From: Phytophthora sp. 'mugwort'
Lineage: Eukaryota; Oomycota; Peronosporomycetes; Peronosporales; Peronosporaceae
Assembly (NCBI GenBank): GCA_033558025.1
Contig: JAUCEF010000007.1
Location: 2,170,001 to 2,234,000, forward strand
Direction: 5' to 3'
DNA: 64,000 nucleotides
The translations under genes and the position numbers were made by a program. This document shows, in pieces, positions 52,429 through 63,168 of this stretch; within the stretch, counting starts at the first letter, position 1, and each line of letters begins with the position of its first letter. Under the pieces are notes generated by a model. That model was given only the letters and a program-made list of their open reading frames with translations, searched no databases and was not told the origin of the DNA.

Positions 52429-54481
52429 TTACTCGACGAGCGCATGGTACGTCGGGTAGTACATCTTGGATGCAACGAAGTCCTCGAGCGTCGCGCCACG
52501 GCGGATAGTCGGTTGGAAGCCGGCGACATCTTCCTCGATAGCAGTCTCGCAGACAGCCGTGGCCACCTTGAGCGACACGTCGCGGATATTCTCCACGGAC
52601 GGGAACACCTGGCCATTCGCGATCTCCTCCGGAGTCATGCACTGCGACAGCGCCTTAGCAGCCGAATAGAGCATGCCATCCGTCACGCGGATGGCCTGGA
52701 TCACCGACGACGCGAGTCCCAAACCCGGGAAAATGAACATGTTGTTGCACTGGCTGATGTTGTACTGCGTGCCGTTGTACATCACCGGCTCGAACGGACT
52801 GCCGCTAGCGAATACGCATTTGCCTTTGGTCCACTCATAGGCCTGTTCGGCTGTGCATTCCGCCACAGACGTGGGGTTCGACAGAGGGAACACGATCGGG
52901 TGCTCAGTATGCTTGGCGATCTCCTCCACAGCCTCCTGCGAGAAGGCTCCAGCGGCGGCACTAAGACCCATGAGCATCGTAGGCTTCACCTGCTTGATCA
53001 CGTCGACGAGGCTCGTTTTGTCAGCGATATCCTTACGCGAGAAGAACTGCTGGCCCGAATTCAGCGACTCACGGGACTCACCCAGTAGTCCATGCTGATC
53101 GAGGATATAGAAGCGCTCGCGAGCCTCCTCAGTCGTCATACCCTCGCGCAGCATGCCCTGGAGCAACGTGGTGGCTACACCAAGACCAGCACTTCCGGCA
53201 CCAAGAATTACAATACGCTGGTCCTTCAGCGGGATCTTCACACGCTCGCAAGCGCTCAGAGCGCCAGCCAGCACTGTAGCACCTGTGCCTTGAATGTCAT
53301 CGTTAAAGCAGAGCTGCTTCAGGCGGTACGCGTTCAGCACGTCCGCGGCATGCTCACTCGAGAAATCCTCGAACTGCACCAGCACCTTCGGCCAGCGGTT
53401 ACGCACAGCGCGCATGAACTCGTCTACCATCGACCAGAAAGCTTCACCGGTGAGACGCGGCTGCTGTACACCGAGGTAGTACGGGTCATCAAGGAGCCTC
53501 TTGTTATTGGTACCCGTATCGAGTACCACCGGGAGTACCTTGCGCGGGTCAATACCACCGGCAGCGGTGTAAAGTGCCAGCTTTCCGATAGGGATGCCCA
53601 TGCCGTTCACGCCAAGATCACCCAGACCAAGGATACGGCTACCGTCAGTGACCACAATCACCTCCACGTCGTCACACGGCCAGTTGTGCACCATGGCACC
53701 GAACTGACTGCGGTCACGCGTGCTGAAGAACATACCACGCGGGCGACGGAAGAGGTGGCCGAACTTCTGGCACACCAGGCCGACCGTCGGAGTGTACACG
53801 ATGGGGGCTAAAGTTGAAGTTCGCAACATACACAATTGTCAGTCGGCGATCTCCAACAACCCACATTGGAACAGCGCTAAGTACACACCCATCTCCTTCA
53901 TGTGCTTGATCAGAAGACGAAAGAACAGTGTCTCGTTACGGTCGTGCAGGTCTGTGAGGTAGCGGCTCTTGCTGAGCGGGTCCTTTTCCTCGCAAAAGGT
54001 GTCGTACAACTTGGCAAGCTGCGCCTCCATCGTCAGGCGGCGCGGTGGCACCAAGCCACGCAGACCTGGCACGCAGCAGCAATTGTACAGATAACAAAAC
54101 GGTGAACATGTTAAGAGTCTGTTGCTCCAATGCAGCAAAGCATCCACACAGCGTTAATACTCGCGTACCGAGGCGGTCGCGCTCAACGTGCGGGAAGCCC
54201 GTGCCCTTGTTGTAGAGCGGGTCATGGATGATATTGAGACCCTTGAGGCCCGTCTTGATGGGCGGGGTGTACTTCTTGAGCGTAGTTAGGTACGTATCGA
54301 GCGTGTCGTGTTCGGAGCCCGTGGGCTCCCCGCCGCTCATAGCGACCTCGTCCTCCTCGTGGTCCACAGTGGAGATGGGCGCCGTCAGGAAGCGCACCTG
54401 TAGCGCCGATGTCGCGCGCGGCACGGCAGTCGCAGCATGCTGTAGTGAGCGCTTCTGGGAGCGTAACTGGCGTGCCAGCAT
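52429..54481 (-). CDS. Mitochondrial malic enzyme
   Basis: Exons 54481-54169, 54065-53889 and 53807-52429 join to 622 residues. The start opens MLARQLRSQKRSLQHAATAV, an Arg/Ser-rich mitochondrial presequence. Conserved malic-enzyme blocks follow: IIHDPLYNKGTGFPHVERDR, LRGLVPPRRLT, then across the second intron (GTGTGT to TTTAG) MAPIVYTPTVGLVCQKFG. Downstream are ILGLGDLGVNGMGIPIGKLA near residue 221, KQLCFNDDIQGTGATVLAG near 329, the dinucleotide fold IVILGAGSAGLGVATTLL near 360, and VFPLSNPTSVAECT. The enzyme oxidatively decarboxylates L-malate to pyruvate and CO2 with NAD(P)+ reduction. Cofactor preference cannot be read by eye. Confidence 0.92.
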
Positions 54482-56163
54482 CGTGGTGTAAGGAAAATTG
54501 AAGCTGGCTGCTTGGAAGCGAATTGCCGAATGACACGACCGTCCAACAGCTAATAGTACGGTAGCCGTGACAACGCTAGCATCACGGGCTACGTGCTGCA
54601 CACAAAAAGTATCGGTTGAAGTGGTACGTCCGGTGGCGGCAGCCGCCGTTCACTTGAAAGTTGTAAGGAAGCGTTCTTTGTGGAGCCCCGACAGAACATG
54701 CTGCGCCACCGTCCGACTGAGTCGAACTATGCCCCACGAGTGGTGGAAAATACTGCAAAAACAAAAAGGTATTGGCCGAAAACGCGCCGCGATAAACAGC
54801 CGGGATGGGACCCAGAAGGACTGTCCGCTGGACACCCGCGCTGCGCGTTACTGTAATATGTAGGGCTGGGCGCGCAACACCACGTTCACGACAGCAGACC
54901 CGGGTGCTCGTTTCTACAGTACATGGTGCTTCCCGTCTCAGAGAAGAGGGTCTCCGTTTTTCCCACCGGAGAAAGCTTTGCATCGATAAGACACGTCAGT
55001 CAGTGCCAGTACTCGCTATGTTTTGTCACCGATTGGTTCTTCTCAAGAGGGGGCATGCGAAGGTGCACGCGCGGTAAACAGCTCGACAAGTTTAAGGGAC
55101 GAAGCCAACAGATTTCGATGGTATTCAATAGTGCGGCAGGATTGCGAAAATACAGCATCATATAATTGTTCTTCAATTTCACCTGTGGCTTACCAGTTTC
55201 ACCCGCAACGCACAACACAAAAGACTCGATAACTCACTTATTGGAAAAAATATATATACATGTATTGGACTTTCCGCCGGAAAAAAATGCCATCAAAATG
55301 TAACTGCATCGCAGAGTGAAATCCAAATGATCACATGTACTGCATTAGAGACATTGCAGTATCCAGCTACGCATCAACTAACTGTAGCTTCAGTCTAGGA
55401 CTTGGAGTGTGCCGTCTTTTTGGGACATCCTGACCGCTTTCACCGCAAGCCTCGAGTCCCAGTGTCTTAACGAGCATGAGTGCTTCGAACACGACTGGGC
55501 TCCCAATGTTGAAGCTCTTCAAAGTACGGATATGCAACCTTCAATGCAAGATTGCCACACGACAACATATTGCAATTGAAACTGCACGTCACATACAAAT
55601 TGCAGTGCTATATTGCACGCGGAGATGTCACTGGAGTGCTGGCAGCAATACAGAAATCGTTAAAAGATATATTTTTTTCAAACCTGCTTGCGGCCATTTG
55701 CTGCGCAGGTAAATGATTTTAGGCACTCGTTGCTGCGCCCAACTCGCCGCGTCACATTTTTAGTTTAAGCTTACGTTTTGTATTGAATGTCTCACATCAT
55801 AATTAACCCTAGCCCTCTCAGGGACGATGGCATCGCCGGCTTTGCTTCGCAAAGGCAGTCGCTGCGCTCCTGCAGGGAAAAGATTCTATATTCGGCCCCC
55901 TACAGTGCTCGGCTCGCTGGAAAGCTCAGCGCTGGGTCCGCCTCCGCAAATACCACGCGGGTTTGCTGTGGCTACGCGCGCACGCAACCGCTCTCCTCCG
56001 TTGGTCGTTTTACGTGAGATTCACCCCTCCTTTTCGGTTGGGTGCAGCACTTACCTATGATATTATCAACAGGAGTCGCAAATTTTGCTTCGTGAGCAGT
56101 GAGGAAGCAAGCACATCTGATGCAATTCATATGTAGTAGCGATACGCATGGTCGTGCGTGAGC
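54482..56163. other. Gene-free stretch
   Basis: Upstream region of the malic enzyme gene and 5' flank of the mariner element. Only short unassigned frames. A short stretch at 55250-55270 is an AT-rich run. Confidence 0.45.
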
Positions 56164-56165
56164 TA

Positions 56166-56451
56166 CCGTGCGCGCCAAATCATTAGGACCCCCCCATTTT
56201 GGGGCACACGTTTTTTAATATCTCGGCTTGTAGGGCGAGTTGAGAGTTGCTGTTTAGATATGTTGCTCTTAGTATGCAGGGCAAGCCGCTACTTGTGTTA
56301 GCACCTACGATAGCAACGCCCTTGGCAGGCCTGGCATACCAACAGTCGGTTTCAGCATGTGCGAGAAATTAAACTACCACCCCCTTTTTGTGACAAAATG
56401 AACACATTTTATGCAGCACCATACAAATCTCTTTATTGAAGTTAGTACTTC
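56166..56451. repeat. Left TIR of mariner-like element
   Basis: Includes the stretch ATATCTCGGCTTGTAGGGCG and GCAGGGCAAGCCGCTACTTG, both mirrored in the right TIR. Confidence 0.88.
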
Positions 56452-57584
56452 GTGAGACCGCCTTTGCCTTGATGACAGCAATGCACCCGCGAGGCATGGA
56501 CTTCACTAGCTTGAGCAAGTACACTTGCTCAATGGAGTCCCATGCAGCCATGATGGCTCCCTCAAGTTGGTCTACGGTGCGGTACAGACGGCCAGGGGAA
56601 TACACGCGTGCCGACATTATTGACCAGACGTTCTCGACCGGGTTAAAGTCCGGTGAATGGGCAGGCCACACCATAGTATTAACCTGCATTTCCTGCAAGA
56701 AAGCCACCGTTTTCACGCGACGCGTGAATCGACGCATTATCTTACTGAAACACATAGTCAATACAATACTTAGCATGAGCAAACGGCAACATATACTCCG
56801 AATAAGTATAGACATATTCACCAGAATTCTGACGGCCACGCAGAATGGCCAGCTTGCTCTTACCCGCGGCGCTAAAAGCGCCCCACACCATAACGCTACC
56901 GCCGCCGTTCTGGCAGCGCACGTAAGACTGCGGTAGCTGACGTAGGTCACGCCAGTAAAACTTGTAGCCATCAGGCCCATCTAGATTAAACTGTTTTCAT
57001 CTGAAATCACAGTATATTCCTAAATCTCTTCGCATAATGACAAGCAGTTAGTTAGGTTCACACAATAAGCTAGCAACTCGAGAAAACGTACATGGGTTTA
57101 GTATGTGTTCCTCAGCTCACGTCATCCGGGCGACTTTGTGCGCCGCCGCGAGCGGCCGCGTGCGGTCAATCTTGGTGTAGACAAGATGGTCCACGTTCTT
57201 CAGCAGCCGCTGGATGGTGCGCACAGAGGCCTTGACGCCGAATTGAGTCTTGAGTTCGGCGGCGAAGTAATCGCCCGTCGCCACCTCCCGGACGAGCTGC
57301 CGCACCTCTCGGTCGGTCAATGCTGGCCACCACCCTGCCCGTTGTCGCTCGTCAGGGCCGTCTCTCAGAGGTCCTCTCTCAGCCTTTATAGCGCCCCTCA
57401 CATAAGTGCGAGAGCGCCCTATCCTCCTTGAAATTTCGTGAAGAGAGAGACCGCCGTCGTGGAGCCCAATGACCACCAATACTCTTGGTCGGAGAGGGCC
57501 TTGCCTCGGCCCATTTGAAAATGAAAGGCTCCCGGTAGCAGCAAGAAGCAGCAGCCAGCTAGCAACAACAACTCCGCCATTCAT
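56440..57584 (-). pseudogene. mariner-like transposase, broken
   Basis: N-terminal HTH part (57490-57117): GLHDGGLSLHEISRRIGRSR, LTDREVRQLVREVATGDYFA, ASVRTIQRLLKNVDHL. After a stop and possible gap the catalytic part follows: NLDGPDGYKFYWRDLRQLP, NGGGSVMVWGAFSAAGKSKL, a DNASIH-type block, and WPAHSPDFNPVENVWSIMSA with the final acidic residue of a DD34E-like triad, then CIAVIKAKG. Several frameshifts (including near the MGRGKALSDQE start at about 57515) make it inactive. Confidence 0.8.
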
Positions 57585-57587
57585 CAG

Positions 57588-57874
57588 GAAGTACTAACTT
57601 TAATAAGGAAGTTGTAAGGTGCTGCATAAAATGTGTTCATTTTGTCAGAAGAAGGGGGTGATAGTTAATTTGTCGCTCTTGCTGAAACCGACTGTTGGTA
57701 TGCCAGGCCTGCCAAGGGCGTTGCAATCATAGGTGCTAACACAAGTAGCGGCTTGCCCTGCATACTAAGAGCAACATATCTAAAAACAGCAACTCTCAAC
57801 TCGCCCTACAAGCCGAGATATTAAAAAATGTGTGCCCCAAAATGGGGGAGGTCCTAATGATTTGGCGCGCACGG
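57588..57874. repeat. Right TIR of mariner-like element
   Basis: Reverse complement of the left TIR with scattered substitutions. Confidence 0.88.
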
Positions 57875-57876
57875 TA

Positions 57877-57950
57877 CAGCAACAGCTTGGCAGCCTGCCG
57901 AATTGTTGGCAACAACTTGTTCTTGATACATGTATCCAAACGGATCGCTG
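57877..57950. other. 75 bp spacer between two transposons
   Basis: Host or older element sequence. It contains TATCCAAACGGATCG (57933-57947), repeated directly after the next element at 59716-59730. Confidence 0.6.
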
Positions 57951-57952
57951 TA

Positions 57953-59709
57953 CAGACAACTCACAGTTGTGTGACTTACAGATGAGGCACAAATCGAGTT
58001 GTCGCACATCGGTTCAAGGAACAGAAATGCCAATAGTGAAATCAAGATAAAATTGTTATCTCACAGTTATATAACACTGGAACACAGGAGCACAAAATGA
58101 CTGGTCGTCAGTGGATTTTGATGATTTTAGCCGACTACTGCGCTTCATTCTTGGATTTTCCAACATGCCGTCCCGCATTGCCTCACGATAGACGAAAAGA
58201 ACAAGATCAGAGCTCACCACGAGGCCAATTCAGACCTGACGCAACAGGCATTGAGTGATTGGGCTCTTCGCACGCTGGGGAAGCATGTCAAACGCTCGAC
58301 AATCAGCAAGATTCTTCGCACCAAGCAAGACAATCACGCCAATCCGCAGGCAAAACGCAAGCAAGCTGGTCAGTTTGAAGCGATGGAGAAGCGATTGTTC
58401 GAATGGTTTGTGTCGGTACAAGCCCGCGTATGCATCAGTGACGCCATCATCTGGACGAAAGCGAACGAACTGCTTGGTCCCGACCAATCCGTGTCCTCGT
58501 TGTGGGTGACGAGGTTCAAACAGCGCCATGGCATCAAGTCTCATCGAATGCATGGAGAGGCTGCAAGTGTTGCTGTGCATGAGCTTGAGGCACAACGGAA
58601 AGAGTTGATGGACCTGTTGGATGAGTATGAGCAACGAGACGTCTATAATATGGACGAAACGGGTCTATTTTTTCGCATGGAGCCTAACCAAACGCTTGCA
58701 ACACGGCCGATTGCCGGTCACAAGAAGGACAAGCTCGCATCACCGTTGCTTTGTGTTGCAACATGGACGGGAGCGAGAAGCTTGAGCCACTTGTGATTCA
58801 TCGGTACCTCAATCCTCGGTGTTTTAAGGGCGTGGCCAAGTCAAAGCTATCAGTTCAATTTTTGGCCAATAAAAAGCGTGGATGACTGCCGTGTTCTTCA
58901 CTGATTGGTTGAAATTGGTGAACTTGAAGATGCATGGACGGAAGGTGCTGCTTCTCATTGATAATGCACCGTGTCACGTTGACATCGAGCTCGCAAACGT
59001 TCGTGTACACTTCCTACCTGCCAATACCACATCCTACTTGCAACCAATGGATGCGGGTATTATCAAGAATTTTAAACTGCATTACCGTTGCGCCTTTGTG
59101 CCGTGGACACTCGACCAAATCACTGCCGACGCCTGCACCAAAATCGACTTGTTGACAGCGATTCGCATGATTGTTCAGGCTTGGAACGCTGTCAATCCGT
59201 CTACTATTCGGAATTATTGGACACATACTGGGATCATCCAACCTGCGACTGTGTGTGCTCTGAAGCAGCTGAACGAACCGAAGGGCATCTGTGATTCGTC
59301 TGAGTTGGACGCGCTGATCGGCAAGCTGTCACTCGCTGATCCCATGCCTGCTGAAGACTATCTGGAATGCGACAGCGTCTGCCCGGAATGGGAACCAGAT
59401 GATCAAGATCTGGATGTCTTTGACCCGATCGAAGACGAGGACGATGAGAATCAACCTATGTCGCATCGCGACGCACTCAATGCATGTATCCAGTTGTCAA
59501 CTTATGCGTTTGCCAATGAAATTGAATGCCAGGGGCTCAACGACGTCATTAGTGCCAGTAGAAAACTCCTTCTTGGTAATTTGCAACAGCAGAAAATAAC
59601 TTACTACTTTGAATAAAAAAAAAATTGTGTGTCACTAATTCGTGTTCTGTCTGTAAGAACATCAGGTCATGCCCCAGCCCGATGTGGTTCTACAACTGTG
59701 AGTTGTCTG
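57953..59709 (+). mobile_element. pogo/Tigger-like element with 18 bp TIRs
   Basis: 1757 bp. Both ends carry CAGACAACTCACAGTTGT in inverted orientation (57953-57970 and 59692-59709), flanked by TA target duplications (57951-57952 and 59710-59711). CAG ends with TA duplication are standard for pogo. Structure is complete; only the transposase frame is damaged. Confidence 0.92.
58160..59616 (+). pseudogene. pogo/Tigger-like transposase, two frameshifts
   Basis: CENP-B-like N-terminus: LTIDEKNKIRAHHEANSDLT, VKRSTISKILRTKQ and a second HTH (SSLWVTRFKQRHGIKSHRMH). The DDE domain begins VYNMDETGLFFRMEPNQTLA (58640-58690), continues NMDGSEKLEPLVIHRYLNPR after a shift near 58775, then after a second shift near 58875 TAVFFTDWLKLVNLKMHGRK, VLLLIDNAPCHVDIELANVR and LPANTTSYLQPMDAGIIKNF. 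An acidic tail (DDQDLDVFDPIEDEDDENQP) and a stop at 59616 follow. Catalytic aspartates of the D-D-D triad are all present. Confidence 0.88.
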
Positions 59710-59891
59710 TATATCTATCCAAACGGATCGTGTACATTTGATGTATGTATAGCGTTTACCACATCCGTTTGATGTTTCTAACACATCATCGTGTAAGATA
59801 CATTATTCATTCACAATTATGCGAGATGTGACGACAAAAACAGATGCGGCGTAAATCACAAATGCAACATACTAAGAGCAAGTTGTACGTA

Positions 59892-59911
59892 CCCCCCCCC
59901 CCCCCCCCCCC
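59892..59911 (+). repeat. Poly-C tract (20 C)
   Basis: Uninterrupted run upstream of the villin-like gene. Confidence 0.9.
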
Positions 59912-60032
59912 TTCCGCGTCATTCGCAATAGCCCAAATGCGTTCAGCTTGGATACGTTTGTGGAAAATCCGCTCTAGCTCATTTGACAACTAGCAGCTTG
60001 AAGGAGAATCTTCCACGAGTGACAACAACACT

Positions 60033-62945
60033 ATGGCGACCGAGTGCGCATTCACGGAGGCAGGCAAGAAGGCCGGGCTGGAGGCCTGGCGCATCGAGGA
60101 CCTAAAGCCCGTGGCGGTACCGCACGCCGAGCTGCATAAGCTGCACAGCGGAGACAGCTACATCTTCCTCAAGACCAGCGAGGCGACGACGTACGAGCGC
60201 ACGATCTGTTTGCAGACATTATCCCGCCATAGTACACACGTCTAACCTTGTGTTTTTTGCGTCAATACTATTGTCGTTATTGACAGTGGCTTGACGTGGG
60301 ACATCCACTTCTGGCTGGGCAAGGACACGTCCACGGACGAGAGCGGCGTGGCCGCCTACAAGACCGTGGAGCTCGATGACGCGCTAGGTGGCGTGCCCGT
60401 GCAGCATCGCGAGTGCCAGGGCTACGAATCGGTACGTCAGTAGATGTCGAACACTTCTGTGTGGCTGCCACAGCTGGCTCTGACGTGGCTAGATATTTAT
60501 GTTCGTGTAGGCGCTGTTCCTGTCCTACTTTAAAGCCACTGGCCTGCAGTACCTCGAGGGTGGTGTAGCCAGCGGCTTTAACAAGGTCAAGCGCGACGAG
60601 TATGTAACGCGCTTGTACCGCATCAAGGGCAAGCGCACGATGCGCGTCCAACAGGTGCCACTGCAGAGCTCGTCGCTGAGTGTGGACGACGCGTACGTAC
60701 TTGACGCCGGACTCGAGCTCTATCTGTACGCCGGCAAGGAAGCCAACCGTCTGGAGAAGACAAAGGCTCTGGAGTTCATTACCAAGACCAGGGAAGCTCG
60801 AGGGGGCCGTGCCCACGTCACATTCATTGACGAGGATCCAGAGAACGCCGCCTTCTGGGAAGCACTGGGCTGCTTTGAGACTGTGACGCGCTCGGGTGAG
60901 TCTGATGAGTGTCATGAGAACGCGGTGAAGAAGAACACAACGGTGCTTCGTGTGAGCGGATCTACCGACGACAACCTGCAGGTTGTGGACGTCACTCCAT
61001 CGTCGGTTGTGCTCACTAAGGACATTTTGAAGACCGAGGACGTGTTCATCATCGACGTTGGTAACGAGGTGTTCGTCTGGGTGGGCAAGACTGCGTCAGA
61101 GACTGAACGCAAGAACGCGTTGACAGCCGCCGTACACTACCTGAAGAAGGAGGGCCGCCCCTCGCACACGCCCATTACCCGTATTGTGGAGGAGGGCGAG
61201 ACTCCCTTTTTCACTGCGCTGTTCAAGGAATGGACTGAGCCCAAGGTGCTTGAGTTTGGCTACCAACCGAGCAAAGGTGTTGCGAAGATGCAAGATGACA
61301 AGCCTATTGACGTCAAGTCGTTGGTGAAGACCGCCTCGCAGTCCGAGGAGGACATCGGCGTGGACCCCAACGGTGATGGCAATCACGAAATCACGGTGTG
61401 GCGTGTTGAAGACCTCGAGAAGGTTCACGTGCCGAAGGAGCAATACGGCCACTTTTACGATGGCGATAGCTACATTATTCTACACGTGGTTACGCCCTCG
61501 ACTGGCAAGCCTACCCAGGTAATTTACTTCTGGCAGGGACGCTCGTCTACGACCGATGAGAAGGCTGCTTCTGCTCTGTTGGCCACCTTCTTGGATAACA
61601 GCCTGGGTGGCTCCCCGATTCAGGTCCGTGTGACTCAGGGCAAGGAGCCGGCACACTTCCGCGCGCTGTTTCACGGAACAATGATCGTACACGCTGGTGG
61701 CAAGGCCAGTGCGTTCGTCAACCGCGACGATGAGGACTCTTACGATACGGACGGAGTTTCACTTTACCAGGTCAAGGGCACCAACGAGAAGAACACTCTG
61801 GCAGTGCAGGTGGACGAGAAGACCTCGAGCCTCACATCTGGCGACTGCTTTGTTCTGGTGACGCCCAGCCAGGTATACACATGGCAGGGCAACGGCAGCA
61901 GCTCTGCTGAGCGCGAAATTGCGTCCAAGATTGCGTCGATCCTGAAGAAGAACCGCGACCTCGAGATTGTCGAGGAAGGCAGCGAATCGGACGAGTTCTG
62001 GGAGTTCCTGGGTGGCAAAGGTGAGTACGCCAAGACCAAGTCGTCGTTCGAGGCCCCACACGAGCCCCGCCTTTTCCAGTGCTCGAACGCATACGGTTAT
62101 TTTGACGCGCGTGAGATTATCAACTTCGCCCAGGACGACCTCAACACAGACGACGTGTTCATCCTGGATACGTACACGACTATTTACGTGTGGATTGGTG
62201 CCAGTGCCAATGAGCCCGAGAGACGCGAAGCCATGGCTCTCGCTGAGAAGTACCTAGCTGTTGCTAAGAGCGACGGACGTGGTGAAGGCACGCCTATCGT
62301 TGCGGTGCACTGCAATAGTGAGCCACTCTTGTTCACGAGCAACTTCCTCGCGTGGGACAACGAGTTCCTTACCAAGAACGAGTTCCTTGACCCGTACAAG
62401 GCCCGCCTACAGAAGCTGAAGGAAGAGGAGGAGAAGAATGCTCCCAAGGACCTTCCAGGCACGATCACCAACGAAGACATTCGCGAGAAGGAGATCCCTG
62501 CGCCTGCTCCGGTGTCCTTATCGCCTAAGGCTGCTCCTGTGGCGGCGAGGGCTGTCCCTGTCTTGCCTACAGAGGTCCCTGTTCCGAAGGTTGCCCCGGT
62601 GTCGCCCAAGGCAGCTCCAGCTCCCGTCCCGGTTTCGTCGTCTATCCCCGCTTTGGTCTCTGCTAAGGCCACTGGCAGTGCTGGCGAGACTTTCACCTAC
62701 GAGCAGTTGAAGGCTGAGGTCGAGGGTATCGACATTACTAGGAAGGAGGTAAGCGTCCAACTCTGTGGTTGCACGATCTTGTAGTTCTCACGCACTGACA
62801 CAATGTGGTTTTGGCTGGTTTGTTTCCATAGACGTACCTCACTGACGCCGAGTTCCTAACGGTAATGGAAGTGACCAAGGACGAGTTTGTCAAGCTCCCC
62901 AAGTGGAAGCAGCAGGCCAAGAAAAAAGAGGTTGGCCTCTTTTAA
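60033..62945 (+). CDS. Villin-like actin-binding protein
   Basis: Exons 60033-60190, 60287-60431, 60511-62748, 62832-62945 join to 884 residues. The N-terminal half starts [17 protein letters not shown] and [12 protein letters not shown], then [20 protein letters not shown], the classic gelsolin repeat 1. Six gelsolin-like repeats follow (for example [20 protein letters not shown] and [11 protein letters not shown] for repeat 4). A Pro/Ala/Val linker ([20 protein letters not shown]) covers about residues 770-835. The last exon encodes a villin headpiece: [35 protein letters not shown]. The protein should sever, cap or bundle F-actin in a calcium-dependent way in the cytoplasm, important for hyphal tip growth. 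All introns are 80-96 nt with clear GT-AG ends. Confidence 0.93.
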
Positions 62946-63168
62946 GCTGCCCTCCTCTTCGTGCCGTGCAGACAAGTGACCAACGTGCAGATATCCACGA
63001 CAAGCTTCAACTCACTCTCGGACCGTCGCACACGCCGTGATGTGGAAAAGTTGCATAGCTTACATGAAATGAAGTAACGAAATACTACATGCAATTTCGC
63101 CTTGAGTAGCTGTCTTTCTTGCTTCAAGCTCGACGCATTGAGCGGCCGGATATTGGGCGCCGGATAAA

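Larger units (their letters stand above)
56166..57874 (-). mobile_element. mariner-like element with 286 bp terminal inverted repeats
   Basis: About 1.7 kb. It starts CCGTGCGCGCCAAATCATTA and ends with the reverse complement, flanked by TA target duplications (56164-56165 and 57875-57876). The inverted repeats run inward to about 56451 and 57588 with moderate divergence, and directly abut the transposase reading frame on both sides. Confidence 0.88.

Noticed and set aside
53092..53811. 239-codon plus-strand frame
   Set aside because: Antisense of the malic enzyme exon 3, which is well supported by family motifs.
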